Shown one piece after another: positions 8,739 to 17,322 of a DNA stretch of 64,000 nt; positions within the stretch are counted from its first letter, which is position 1, and every line of letters starts with the position of its first letter. The DNA is from Paraburkholderia phenazinium. GTDB lineage: Bacteria; Pseudomonadota; Gammaproteobacteria; Burkholderiales; Burkholderiaceae. The notes beneath the pieces are model-generated. The model saw nothing but the letters and a program-made list of their open reading frames with translations. It was not told where the DNA came from and did no database searches. The stretch is from NCBI RefSeq assembly GCF_900100735.1, contig NZ_FNCJ01000008.1, forward strand, positions 1 to 64,000, read 5' to 3'. Made by a program: the position numbers and the translations under genes.

Positions 8739-10031
8739 ATGAACCAACAGCCTTCGCATCGCCGCGCGCCCGGCGCCGGTCTTGAGCTTGTCGACGCGGC
8801 GTTCGACGCCCAGCAAAAAGGCGACTTCGCCGGCGCTGAACGCCTGTACCGCGCCTTGCTCGAAACCGGCGACCACCTTGGTGTGGTTCACAACAACCTG
8901 GCCAATCTGCTGCGCAAGTCGGCTCGCTTGGCGGAGGCCGTGGAGCATTACCGGAGCGCACTCGAAGTGCTGCCCGATGCGGCGCAGATCCGCTCGAACC
9001 TGGCGGACACGCTCGAAGGCCTGCAGCGCTACGATGAAGCCGAGACCGAATATCGCCGCGCGCTCGAACTGCAACCCGACAATCCGGAAGTGCGCTACAA
9101 CTATGGGCTTATGCTGCTCGCCACGGGCCGTTATGTGCAAGGCTGGACGTATTACGAAGCCCGCTCGCAGGTATTCCACGAGCATGGCGCTCTGCCTTTT
9201 CCGCAATGGAGCGGTGAAGATCTGCACGGCAAGACGCTCCTGCTGCTGCCCGAGCAGGGCTATGGCGACACCATTCAGTTTGTCCGTTATGCGAGTCTGC
9301 TGAAAGCGCGTGGCCTCACGAAGCTCTCGGTGGCCTGCAAACCGGCGCTCGCGCCGCTGCTGCGGACAGTGCAAGGCATCGACGCGTTGATCACGGACCC
9401 ACAAGCGCTGCAGGTGCACGATTACTGGGATTCGTTGTTGAGTCTGCCTGGCCGCTTCGGCACGACGCTCGAGTCGATCCCCGCGTCGATTCCCTATGTC
9501 GGTGTATTCACCAACCGCCTCGAAGCATGGCGCGCGCGTCTGCCGGACGACGGCATCCGCGTCGGACTCGTGTGGAAGGGCAACCCCGAACACGAGAACG
9601 ACGCCGAGCGTTCGTTGCGCCATTTCTCGGAGTTACTGCCGTTGTGGTCGGTGCCAGGCGTGCGTTTCATCAGTCTTCAGGTGGGCGGCGCCGAGGCCGA
9701 GGCGCGGGCGTGCGCGGCGCAACAGCCGACAGTCTGCCTGGGTGACGAGATTCGTGATTTCGGTGATACCGCTGCCATCGTCGGGCAGCTCAATCTGGTG
9801 ATCTGTGTGGATACTGCTGTCGCTCACCTGGCTGGAGCACTGGGCGTGGCTTGCTGGGTGATGCTGCCGCACCGCGGCGTCGACTGGCGCTGGCACCACA
9901 CGGGCGTGCAGTCGCCGTGGTACCCCAAGGACATGTATCTGTTCCGTCAGCGCGATGCCACTCAACGTTGGAAAGGTGTGATCGGCAATGTGAGGGACGC
10001 GCTGGCGGCTATCCTACATGACAGATGCTGA
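8739..10031 (+). CDS. TPR-repeat protein with glycosyltransferase-like C-terminal domain
   Basis: About 430 residues from the ATG at 8739 (MNQQPSHRR); an upstream TTG at 8673 is possible but less likely. Residues about 20-130 form three to four tetratricopeptide repeats (for example AEAVEHYRSALEVLPD and DEAETEYRRALELQPD). The rest has the fold signature of GT-B/GT9-like transferases found after TPRs in Burkholderiales, with LPEQGYGDTIQFVRY, a VGLVWKGNPEHENDAERS loop and VICVDTAVAHLAGALG near the C-terminus. The protein acceptor is unknown. It stands alone, divergent from the molybdoenzyme operon. Confidence 0.75.
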   Translation: MNQQPSHRRAPGAGLELVDAAFDAQQKGDFAGAERLYRALLETGDHLGVVHNNLANLLRKSARLAEAVEHYRSALEVLPDAAQIRSNLADTLEGLQRYDEAETEYRRALELQPDNPEVRYNYGLMLLATGRYVQGWTYYEARSQVFHEHGALPFPQWSGEDLHGKTLLLLPEQGYGDTIQFVRYASLLKARGLTKLSVACKPALAPLLRTVQGIDALITDPQALQVHDYWDSLLSLPGRFGTTLESIPASIPYVGVFTNRLEAWRARLPDDGIRVGLVWKGNPEHENDAERSLRHFSELLPLWSVPGVRFISLQVGGAEAEARACAAQQPTVCLGDEIRDFGDTAAIVGQLNLVICVDTAVAHLAGALGVACWVMLPHRGVDWRWHHTGVQSPWYPKDMYLFRQRDATQRWKGVIGNVRDALAAILHDRC

Positions 10032-10077
10032 TGACGCTGTGATGTCAGAATGAGACGGCCCCAGCCAAGGAATGCAA

Positions 10078-11601
10078 TCAATTCTGCGACTCAGCCGGTG
10101 CGGCAATATCATCTGCGAAGACAACAGCGTTCCTTCCACTTCTTTTGGCCGCGTACAACGCCAGATCAGCTGAATTAGTCAATTCATCCAGCGACACGGG
10201 ACGTGAGCGTCGACCGGTCGCGCATCCAATACTCACTGTGAAGGGCGAAATTGTCGCAGAAGACACAGTCTTTCGCCCATGCTCGACTTCAAGACGTATT
10301 GCTTCAGCAATCTGAGCCGCGCCCGTTTCGTCCGTGTCGGGTAACACCACAACGAATTCTTCCCCACCATATCGTGCCGCGACATCGCCACGACGACGCG
10401 CGTGACGATTGATGCACTCCGCGAGATGTTGTAACGCTATATCGCCCTGAGCATGGCCGTGGCTGTCATTGTATTTCTTGAAGTTATCCGCATCGACGAA
10501 CAGCAGCGACAAGCAACCATCGTTGCGCTGAAGTCTGCCCCACTCGTTTTCGAGCACCTCGTCGAGGGCACGGCGGTTCTTGAGCCCTGTCAACGCGTCG
10601 GTTTGCGTCAGCTCTGTAAGTAGCACCTGAGTCTTTACCTGGTCCCGCAGTGCAAACGCAAGCAACCAAACCGCTGCACAGAACGCCAGGCTAACGGACG
10701 ATGCGGCAATCCCGACTATCCATGACAACTGCTTCCAGGAGGCCAGTACGTCGCTTTCCGCCGGCGCGACAACGGCGATGAGTGGCGTGCCGGGAATGCG
10801 CTGGAATGTATACAGACGAAGTACGCCGTCCGAGATCGATCGAGCAGCATAGAACCCGGAATCATGGTTCACCATACGCGGAAATACGGGAGATCTACCC
10901 ACATTGGCCAGCCCGGCCTGGCTGCTTGGGGGATTTCTGGCCACCAGGCTGCCGTCCGTCCGTACGATCGCAGTGATACCCTTTGGCCCCACGTCCAGTT
11001 TTGTAAGGAGTTGCCTGAAATACTCGACGTCTATAGCGACAATCGCTACCCCGCCGAATGACCCGTCGGGCCGGTTCATCCTTCTCGAGATCGCGATTGA
11101 CTGCGCGCCTGGCCGCGACCGCGCCCGGTAGACTGATGACACATAGAGCCCGACATTCGCCGACTGGCGGTGAACCAAGAAATAGTCCCGATCGCTGAAA
11201 TCCCATTTATGAGAGCTGGAACAGCAGCCGTCGACAAGACGACCCTGATCGTCCGTGACCCCCATCCCGGTGACGTACCTGGCCGCGGTTCGGTCAAACA
11301 GCAATTCGTGACGCAGGTCAGGATCCATGCTTTGGACCACAGGCTTGTCCAGCGCCGAAATCACGGCGAGAAGCGAGTTATTTGACGTTTCAATCGTCCT
11401 GGCGATATTGCTGACCAACACGGCAGTGACGTTTCTGGACGTTTCATGGGCATGTTCGACGGCGGTCTCGCGGGCGGCCAGAAGCGTGATCAGACTGATC
11501 GCCAACACGCCCAATGCCATCAGACTACCGAGTATGCCGACGATCAAAGGATGGCGGCCAGCGAGAACAGCCAGTTTTCCGGTGGTCATGGAAAGAGACA
11601 C
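10078..11601 (-). CDS. Membrane diguanylate cyclase with extracytoplasmic sensor domain
   Basis: A 507-residue protein. A membrane helix (about residues 18-43) is followed by a periplasmic PDC/dCache-type sensor (about 45-285), a second helix (about 290-315) and a GGDEF domain. The active-site sequence is GGEEF at 412-416, which supports catalysis, and an allosteric I-site RRGD sits five residues before it, so product inhibition by cyclic di-GMP is expected. No EAL domain is present. It should make c-di-GMP in response to an unknown small ligand. Starts at 11601 and 11589 are both possible. Confidence 0.9.
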   Translation of the reverse strand: MSLSMTTGKLAVLAGRHPLIVGILGSLMALGVLAISLITLLAARETAVEHAHETSRNVTAVLVSNIARTIETSNNSLLAVISALDKPVVQSMDPDLRHELLFDRTAARYVTGMGVTDDQGRLVDGCCSSSHKWDFSDRDYFLVHRQSANVGLYVSSVYRARSRPGAQSIAISRRMNRPDGSFGGVAIVAIDVEYFRQLLTKLDVGPKGITAIVRTDGSLVARNPPSSQAGLANVGRSPVFPRMVNHDSGFYAARSISDGVLRLYTFQRIPGTPLIAVVAPAESDVLASWKQLSWIVGIAASSVSLAFCAAVWLLAFALRDQVKTQVLLTELTQTDALTGLKNRRALDEVLENEWGRLQRNDGCLSLLFVDADNFKKYNDSHGHAQGDIALQHLAECINRHARRRGDVAARYGGEEFVVVLPDTDETGAAQIAEAIRLEVEHGRKTVSSATISPFTVSIGCATGRRSRPVSLDELTNSADLALYAAKRSGRNAVVFADDIAAPAESQN

Positions 11602-11822
11602 GCTAATGCTCTAATGGTTGCACCCGGTCCTAACAGCGTTGTCCCGCAGTCGCGGAGGTAGAGTCGGGTTGGGGTAAGCGGATTCAGCGGCGAAGGATTG
11701 CCAAGGTTTCGCGGATAGCCGATGACCCGGTTAACGGCAGCGTCCGAAAAAAATGGACCCTCGGGTCCATCCGGTGGGCAATTTTACCGCTACAGTTGAC
11801 TTTGGTTAGGGCGGGGAAATAT

Positions 11823-12425
11823 CTAGAATTGCCGCTCCCGACGCGTATATAGGTACTGATGCGCGAGCCATGCTGTCCCGGTTCCGTCCGCCATGATGAA
11901 ATGCTGGTCTTTCCTGTCCCGGTCAAGTCCCTGATGGCTGATCACTTCGTCCATCCGCAACATCTGGCCGGAGACTGCAACGCCCTCGCCCGGCCAGGCG
12001 AATGGCTCGAACGTGAGGGTGATATTGTCCGCATCGCCTCGCGCGAAGCTCCACGCCGGCATGATGCCGACTGCGGCGCGAGTATCCATCGATACATAAT
12101 CCCACCGGCCTTCAACCCGATTGAAACTCAGATAATCAATCCGCAGGATCACCGCGCGGTCGCTGGCGGTATATAGGAACTCCTGCAGCATCGAGCCAAT
12201 CAGGCGACGCTCGGCAACCAGTCCGGTCGTTGTCTCAGGCGGTGCCGACGGCGAACTCCACAACGTCTCGGTCACGTCCCAAAGACCGGTGCGCTCGACG
12301 AGCGTCTGATTCTCCGGGCCGAGTTCGCTTAACCGTACTGAAGCAGGAGCCGGTTTGGACTCAGCCATCCTGGCGACTAGAAAGGAGCCCAGCGCGACTC
12401 CTAGAAAATGTCGGCGATCGATCAT
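11823..12425 (-). CDS. Exported DUF1579-like protein
   Basis: A 200-residue protein. The N-terminus MIDRRHFLGVALGSFLVARMA resembles a Tat or Sec signal. The body (GLWDVTETLW ... GLVAERRLIGSMLQEFLY) follows the pattern of DUF1579 proteins, a beta-rich family of unknown function. It is divergent from the LysR regulator that starts at 12551, a layout in which the regulator often controls its neighbour. GC content around this gene is visibly lower than in the window at large. Confidence 0.6.
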   Translation of the reverse strand: MIDRRHFLGVALGSFLVARMAESKPAPASVRLSELGPENQTLVERTGLWDVTETLWSSPSAPPETTTGLVAERRLIGSMLQEFLYTASDRAVILRIDYLSFNRVEGRWDYVSMDTRAAVGIMPAWSFARGDADNITLTFEPFAWPGEGVAVSGQMLRMDEVISHQGLDRDRKDQHFIMADGTGTAWLAHQYLYTRRERQF

Positions 12426-12550
12426 GTCAGTTCTCCAAGGTGACGTTTGAACTCGCTGATCTGAGTCGATGCGCCTATCTTATCGTCGATTTTTAGTCTA
12501 CAGTGCGGATATGTTTTCTCGATATTGGCTCTCTAAATGCTACAAACAGG

Positions 12551-13462
12551 ATGGCCGTGACCGAAGAATTCAAGGACATTCCCGCATTTGTCGCCGTAGT
12601 GGAAGCCGGCAGTTTTTCTGATGCAGCGCGTCGGCTGAATCTGTCACGCTCCGCTGTGGGGAAGGCGGTCTCGCGCCTTGAAGAGCGCGTCGGCGGCCGG
12701 CTTTTTCATCGGACCACCCGCACGCAAAGTCTCACTGAAGACGGTCAATCGTTTTACGAGTATTGCCAGCGCGCGCTTGTCGAGTTACGTGCCGGCCAGG
12801 ATCTCATGGACTCCGGTCGCACCGAGATTCGCGGCAGATTGCGTGTATCGATGCCCGTGCTGTTCGGCCGCCGATGTGTCGCGCCGATTCTATTGCGACT
12901 CTCCGCAGCGCATCCGAAACTCGAGCTGGACATGCATTTCAGTGACCGACTGGTCGATCTTGTCGACGACGGATTCGATCTCTGCGTGCGCAATGGACCT
13001 CCTGGACAAAGCGCTGGCCTGATGACCCGCGAGATTGCTACAGAACGCATGCTGGTGTGCGCGTCACCTCGTTATCTCAAGGAAAATGGCACGCCCGAAA
13101 CACTTGCCGATCTCGCGGCTCATCAAGCGATCGCTTATGGTCGGCGTGGGCGGGTTCAGCCGTGGTCGTTTCTACGGACGGGCAGTTCACCCTGTTACGT
13201 CACCCCCCCGGCAAAGCTTAATCTCAACGATATCGAAGCAATCGCTGATGCTGTCGCAGCGGGCTTTGGTCTGGCCTGGCTGGCGCACTGGCTAGTACGT
13301 GACCGGCTTCGCGCCGGTGAACTCGTGGAAGTGCTCCCAGCCGCAGGCGCCATCGTGTCGAACATCTCCTTGATCTGGCCGGCAACGCCTCATCTGCCCC
13401 AACGCGTACGCAGCGCGATAGATGCGTTGACAAACGAAGTCGCGGCATTCACGGCAGCGTGA
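12551..13462 (+). CDS. LysR-family transcriptional regulator
   Basis: About 303 residues from the ATG at 12551 (MAVTEEFKDIPAF); an upstream GTG at 12503 would add 16 residues not typical of the family. The winged helix is at about residues 5-65 (ARRLNLSRSAVGKAVSRLEERVGGRLFHRTTR) and the rest is the effector-binding periplasmic-protein-like domain. It belongs to the subgroup with the RTTRTQSLTEDG sequence (CrgA/AaeR-like). A probable target is the divergent DUF1579-like gene. Confidence 0.88.
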   Translation: MAVTEEFKDIPAFVAVVEAGSFSDAARRLNLSRSAVGKAVSRLEERVGGRLFHRTTRTQSLTEDGQSFYEYCQRALVELRAGQDLMDSGRTEIRGRLRVSMPVLFGRRCVAPILLRLSAAHPKLELDMHFSDRLVDLVDDGFDLCVRNGPPGQSAGLMTREIATERMLVCASPRYLKENGTPETLADLAAHQAIAYGRRGRVQPWSFLRTGSSPCYVTPPAKLNLNDIEAIADAVAAGFGLAWLAHWLVRDRLRAGELVEVLPAAGAIVSNISLIWPATPHLPQRVRSAIDALTNEVAAFTAA

Positions 13463-13465
13463 CCT

Positions 13466-13487
13466 GCTTTTCGGAAACCTGAAAAGC
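13466..13487 (+). terminator. Possible terminator after LysR gene
   Basis: GCTTTTC (13466-13472) and GAAAAGC (13481-13487) form a 7-bp stem with an 8-base loop, followed by CTTTTC. It begins four bases after the LysR stop. The stem is short and AT-rich, so the call is tentative. Confidence 0.35.
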
Positions 13488-13617
13488 CTTTTCAAATAAC
13501 CAGATAACCGAAAATGGCCGACGCCGGAAAATGCGAAGCCTTAGACGCGACCTTGCATTAATCAATCGGCGTACGCATATCGTTCGCGCGATGTGACAGG
13601 GCGCGATTGCCCTCTTG

Positions 13618-13986
13618 CTAAAGCAACCTGTCGCGCTCGGCGAGAATGCTCACCATTTCTGCCATGTTCTCGGTTCCCCAGGTGCACAGCGGGACAATCT
13701 TGTCGGCCAGACTGCGACCGAGCGGGGTAAGCGCGTAGTCCACGCGCGGTGGCACCTCCTTGTAGTCGGTCCTCGCCAGCACGCGATCGGCCTCCAGTTC
13801 CTTCAATTGCTGAATCAGCACCTTGGCGCTGACGCCATGGACGTTGCGCTTGAGCTCGCCGTAGCGCTTCGGGCCGTCGAGCAGGAAGTACAGGATCAAC
13901 GGCTTCCACTTGCCCGAAATGATGCTGAGCGTGGCGGCGAGCCCGTAGGAGTAGTGGCCACCGCAAGCTTGAGAACAGTCAGTCAT
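13618..13986 (-). CDS. HxlR-family transcriptional regulator
   Basis: A 122-residue winged-helix protein with the HxlR pattern GKWKPLILYFLLDGPKRYGELKR and the wing sequence PPRVDYALTPLGRSL. Cys4 and Cys8 lie just before the helix bundle; in the family members QorR and HypR an N-terminal cysteine senses quinones or disulfide stress. It is divergent from an SDR oxidoreductase and an NAD(P)-binding oxidoreductase, so regulation of electrophile detoxification is a reasonable inference. A strong direct repeat in the shared promoter region is probably its operator. Confidence 0.88.
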   Translation of the reverse strand: MTDCSQACGGHYSYGLAATLSIISGKWKPLILYFLLDGPKRYGELKRNVHGVSAKVLIQQLKELEADRVLARTDYKEVPPRVDYALTPLGRSLADKIVPLCTWGTENMAEMVSILAERDRLL

Positions 13987-13993
13987 TTTTCAT

Positions 13994-14046
13994 GGTTACC
14001 AAAAGGTGCATACTTGTCGCTAGGTTATCAGAACTGCATACTTGTC
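13994..14046. promoter_or_regulatory. Compound direct repeat, probable HxlR operator
   Basis: TGCATACTTGTC occurs twice, identically, at 14007-14018 and 14035-14046, 28 bases apart. Each copy is preceded by GGTTACC or GGTTATC (13994-14000 and 14023-14029). The whole unit therefore repeats as GGTTAYC, 5-6 bases, TGCATACTTGTC. It fills the gap between the divergent HxlR and SDR starts. Confidence 0.65.
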
Positions 14047-14096
14047 TCAAGGAAGCAGTTTCTGCTTCCGTACGACTCCAAGGAAGGATGCACGAC

Positions 14097-14831
14097 ATGA
14101 CCAGACTGAATGGAAAGACAGCAGTGATCACCGGTGGCGCCACCGGCATCGGCCTCGCCGCTGCAAAGCGCTTCATCGAGGAAGGTGCCTTCGTCTTCAT
14201 CTTCGGCCGCCGGCAGGAAGCGCTCGACGCCGCTGTGGATGAACTTGGGCTCAATGCCCGCGCGGTGAAGGGCTCGGTTTCAGATGAGGCCGACCTCGAC
14301 CGGCTTTACGCAGCGGTGAAGGCCGAGCGCGGAACGCTCGACGTCGTCTTCGCCAATGCCGGGGTGGGAAGTCAGCTTCGGCTCGGCGAGATCACCGCCA
14401 AGCACATTGACGAAACCTTCGACATCAATGTGAAGGGTACGATCTTCACGGTCCAGAAGGCGCTGCCGCTGATGAGCAAGGGCGGCTCGATCATCCTGAC
14501 CGGATCAAGCGCCGGCACCACGGGCGCCGCGGCGTTCACCGCCTACAGCGCAAGCAAGGCGGCAGTGCGTAACCTGGCGCGGACCTGGGCGGAGGACCTG
14601 AAGGGCTCTGGTATCCGCGTAAACGTGCTGTCGCCCGGGGCGGTCGCGACCGAACTTGCGAAGCAAGCACTCGGCGAGGAGGGCCTGAAGGCCTACGGCT
14701 CGATGACTGCGCTCCAGCACATGGGCGATCCGGCGGAGGTCGGGGCGGCGGCTGCCTTTCTCGCGTCGTCGGACAGCAGCTTCATGACCGCCAGCGAGGT
14801 CGCCGTCGACGGCGGCCTGGCGCAACTCTGA
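14097..14831 (+). CDS. Short-chain dehydrogenase/reductase (SDR)
   Basis: A 244-residue classical SDR. The Rossmann motif is TGGATGIG near residue 14. The catalytic Ser lies in LTGSSAGT and the catalytic pair in YSASK; NAGVGS and the LSPGAV segment are also present. The start at 14097 is preceded by AAGGAAGG at eight bases. The substrate cannot be named, but this subgroup is close to quinone- or aldehyde-handling reductases placed next to HxlR regulators. Confidence 0.9.
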   Translation: MTRLNGKTAVITGGATGIGLAAAKRFIEEGAFVFIFGRRQEALDAAVDELGLNARAVKGSVSDEADLDRLYAAVKAERGTLDVVFANAGVGSQLRLGEITAKHIDETFDINVKGTIFTVQKALPLMSKGGSIILTGSSAGTTGAAAFTAYSASKAAVRNLARTWAEDLKGSGIRVNVLSPGAVATELAKQALGEEGLKAYGSMTALQHMGDPAEVGAAAAFLASSDSSFMTASEVAVDGGLAQL

Positions 14832-14840
14832 CGTGCTTCG

Positions 14841-14880
14841 CCCTACGGCGCTCCATTCGATTATTCGGAGCGCCGTAGGG
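14841..14880. terminator. Perfect 14-bp inverted repeat between SDR and oxidoreductase genes
   Basis: CCCTACGGCGCTCC (14841-14854) pairs exactly with GGAGCGCCGTAGGG (14867-14880) around a 12-base loop. No T-tract follows, so it may be an mRNA-stabilising or attenuating hairpin inside the operon rather than a true terminator. Confidence 0.5.
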
Positions 14881-14903
14881 CTCGGCAAACTGAAGGAAAA
14901 TAT

Positions 14904-15503
14904 ATGAGCTACGCAATTATCGGCTTCGGCAATATTGGCCGGGCCCTGGCCAAGGCGTTCGCCCGCAACGGCATCGAAGTATCCGTGGCAACCACGCGCG
15001 ATCCGGAAAGCTTTGCATCCGCTGCGGCCGCGATCGGACCCGAGATCATTCCCAAAAAACTGGCGGAAGCGGTCAAGGCGGACATCATCTTTTTGGCTGT
15101 CCGTTTCGAGTCGCATCCGGATGTCGCGAAGGTGCTGCCGAGCTGGAACGGCAAGACCATCATCGATGTGACCAATGCCTACGGCGTATCCCCTGAGGAA
15201 CTGGGAGGACAGCCTTCTTCCAAGGTCGTCGCACAGGCCTTCACCGGTGCAAGACTGGTTAAGGGCTTCAATCATTTGGGCGCTGCTGTCCTTGGCCAGG
15301 ATCCGGCCGTACATGGTGGCAGGAGAGTCGTGTTCCTGGCGAGCGACGATGACGGCGCCGCAGCAGAGATTGGTGCGCTTGCGGAAACGCTCGGTTTCTC
15401 GCCGATCAAACTTGGCGGACTCTCGGAAGGTGGGCAGCTTGTGCAGGCGCGCGGAAATAGCTGGGGTCAACTGATCTTTAAGGACTTGATCAAGTTCGAC
15501 TGA
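14904..15503 (+). CDS. NAD(P)-binding oxidoreductase (F420-dependent NADP reductase-like)
   Basis: A 199-residue protein with an N-terminal Rossmann motif GFGNIGRALAKAFARNG. The sequence follows the NADPH:F420 oxidoreductase-like family, including the IIDVTNAYG and LVKGFNHLGA segments. In proteobacteria lacking F420 these proteins are usually annotated only as NAD(P)-binding. It follows the SDR gene and is probably co-transcribed with it under HxlR control. The start is preceded by GAAGGAAAA. Confidence 0.82.
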   Translation: MSYAIIGFGNIGRALAKAFARNGIEVSVATTRDPESFASAAAAIGPEIIPKKLAEAVKADIIFLAVRFESHPDVAKVLPSWNGKTIIDVTNAYGVSPEELGGQPSSKVVAQAFTGARLVKGFNHLGAAVLGQDPAVHGGRRVVFLASDDDGAAAEIGALAETLGFSPIKLGGLSEGGQLVQARGNSWGQLIFKDLIKFD

Positions 15504-15590
15504 TAAATTGTGATGCGATCCTGCCTCGTTGACCATAACGTATCCGATTCGATCGGTCACAATCCGACGTAAGGAAAACGGAGAGCTACG

Positions 15591-15656
15591 ATGAGCATCG
15601 AAGAGAATGTTCAGATTGCGAAGGATTTCTTTGCAGCAACGAACGGAGCCCGATAG
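15591..15656 (+). pseudogene. N-terminal stub of a SnoaL-like/NTF2-fold protein
   Basis: A GGAG ribosome binding site leads into 21 codons reading MSIEENVQIAKDFFAATNGA and then a stop. This is the usual opening of SnoaL-like NTF2-fold proteins, which normally run to about 130 residues. Everything after the first helix is gone, so this is a truncated gene remnant. Confidence 0.6.
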
Positions 15657-15725
15657 CGATCGGCTCAGAACGACCCACGAGAGTCGATCGTCACCCCGCG
15701 CTCGCCACGGCTGCTTGCAAGGTAC

Positions 15726-15890
15726 AGGAGCCGCTCCGCACCTATCTCGCATGGCCCTCTCACACCGCCAGACCAGTCCGAGGAGATTGCGAAGGCCATT
15801 CCCAGCGCGAAATTAACCTTGGTGTCTCAGTGTGGTCACTCATCGGCCCTCGAACAACCGGAAGCAGTTAGCCGGCAATACGAGCGTGGC
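15726..15890 (+). pseudogene. C-terminal fragment of an alpha/beta hydrolase
   Basis: One frame reads HGPLTPPDQSEEIAKAIPSA and, a little further on, QCGHSSALEQPEAV. This is the last part of an alpha/beta hydrolase, carrying the catalytic-acid loop region (LTPP) and the catalytic His (CGH). No start, nucleophile elbow or upstream domain is present. It follows the SnoaL stub within 70 bases, so two unrelated genes were joined by deletion. Confidence 0.6.
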
Positions 15891-15906
15891 AATCCCGCCT
15901 CTTGGT

Positions 15907-16566
15907 TTATGAGCGGGACTCGAGAGGGTTGTCTCGAGAAACGAGGAGTGCTCGAACTACAACCATGATGCGTTCAGCGCGCGCGGTGGGCCTGATTCGG
16001 CCGGAGCGTTCGAGTTCGGCGAGCCCATGAAGGGCTGCCCAAAAGGTCTCGGTCATGACCTCTACGTCGACGCAGAACGGCGCTACGACCGAAGCGAGAG
16101 CGTCGAAAGCAGCCCGCAGTTCCGGTCTGGTTTCAGCTTCGGCGAACCGTAGATCCGTCGGGAGGATGAACATGGCCTCGTAGAGTGCCGGGTGCCGCAA
16201 TGCAAAGCCGAGATAGGCCATGGCGACATTCTCGAGTGCGTTTTGACCGGTCGAGCCACGCGCCGCTTGCTGAAGAGCTACGGTGATCTCCTGGAAACCC
16301 TCGACCGCAACGGCGGCAACAATCGCATCCCTATTCTCGAAATGTGAATAGAGGACTGGCTGGCTATATTCGATCTCGTCGGCCAGGCGGCGGACTGTGA
16401 CGGCATCCCACCCTTCGCGCTCTGCGATCACGCGCGCTGCCGCAATAATGCGGGCTTCGCGCTCAGCCCGTTGTCTGCTTTTCCGCTCTGTGACACTCAA
16501 CCTTAGATCTCCCAGACCACTAACTTTTAAACATCGTGGGGCGCCGCTGTGTTCGAGCACGCCCAC
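15907..16566 (-). CDS. TetR-family transcriptional regulator
   Basis: Up to 219 residues. The TetR helix-turn-helix is clear (AARVIAEREGWDAVTVRRLADEIEYSQPVLYSHFENRDAIVA, given here only as its key region). The first 22 residues from the ATG at 16566 are not TetR-like; a TTG at 16500 behind GGGAGA would give a 197-residue protein with a normal N-terminus and is equally plausible. The C-terminal domain is of the WHG type. It is divergent from the DUF4267/ester-cyclase genes, whose promoter carries a candidate operator. Confidence 0.85.
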   Translation of the reverse strand: MGVLEHSGAPRCLKVSGLGDLRLSVTERKSRQRAEREARIIAAARVIAEREGWDAVTVRRLADEIEYSQPVLYSHFENRDAIVAAVAVEGFQEITVALQQAARGSTGQNALENVAMAYLGFALRHPALYEAMFILPTDLRFAEAETRPELRAAFDALASVVAPFCVDVEVMTETFWAALHGLAELERSGRIRPTARAERIMVVVRALLVSRDNPLESRS

Positions 16567-16785
16567 TGGCAGTCATCGACGCCACGCGCCTCAAGATGCA
16601 CCCGCTGGATGGACTTTCGACACCTGAGCCCGCGACACGGAGACCAGTCAGTTCGACGTAACCCTCGGCCTCGCCAAGTTCACGCAATGGGCCAGGAACG
16701 GGTTCATCGCACTCCGCACATTGGAGCTCACTGCGTTGTACGGGCAGACAGCTGAAATTGTAGCGATGCACTTATTTCTGTCAAT

Positions 16786-16846
16786 GCTAGGTTTTTGCTT
16801 GACGCAAATATCTAGCAACGCTAGTATTTCTTCAATCGATAGGAGA
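16786..16846 (+). promoter_or_regulatory. Promoter with overlapping CTAGC-AAC-GCTAG operator
   Basis: A -35 box TTGACG (16799-16804), a 17-base spacer and a -10 box TAGTAT (16822-16827) precede the DUF4267 gene. The perfect dyad CTAGCAACGCTAG (16812-16824) overlaps the -10 box, so a bound repressor would block RNA polymerase. A further GCTAG half-site lies at 16786-16790. AGGAGA at 16841-16846 is the ribosome binding site. The likely ligand is the divergent TetR protein. Confidence 0.65.
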
Positions 16847-16851
16847 TTCAA

Positions 16852-17235
16852 ATGATTTTTACGGGATATGCGCTCTCCGCCCTGATCGCGGTCGGGATTC
16901 TTTTCCTCGGGTCGCGCTTCTGGTGGGGCCCTGCCGCAGCATCAGCCGGCTTCGGCATCGCCAATTCACCACCGCCGTCAACAGAACTTGCCGCCTGGCT
17001 GTCTGTGAAGGGCACTCGAGATATCGCAGCCGGCCTTTTTGTCTTCCTGCTCATGGCCAATGGATCGCCGCGGTTGCTCGGCGAATTCATGCTCGTGGCG
17101 AGCCTCATCGCATTTGGCGACATGGCGACAGTCCTTCGATCGGGAGGAAGCAGAGGCGCCGCCTTGGGCATTCATGGCTTTACAGGGATGGTCATTGTCG
17201 CAACTGGCGCGTGCCTCATCTTCGGCGCCAGGTAA
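16852..17235 (+). CDS. Small membrane protein, DUF4267-like
   Basis: A 127-residue protein with four hydrophobic helices (starting MIFTGYALSALIAVGILFLG) and the conserved WLSVKGTRDIAAGLFVFLL segment of DUF4267 proteins. The function of the family is unknown. These proteins commonly sit beside TetR regulators and small cyclase-like or SDR genes, as here. It is first in a rightward pair with the ester-cyclase-like gene. Confidence 0.78.
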   Translation: MIFTGYALSALIAVGILFLGSRFWWGPAAASAGFGIANSPPPSTELAAWLSVKGTRDIAAGLFVFLLMANGSPRLLGEFMLVASLIAFGDMATVLRSGGSRGAALGIHGFTGMVIVATGACLIFGAR

Positions 17236-17322
17236 AAGCTAACTGGAAACTGAACGAAACATGACGGTCGATCCGATCAGGCCCGGCCACCTCTTCGCAA
17301 CTGAAACTGAAAAGGACGAAAT

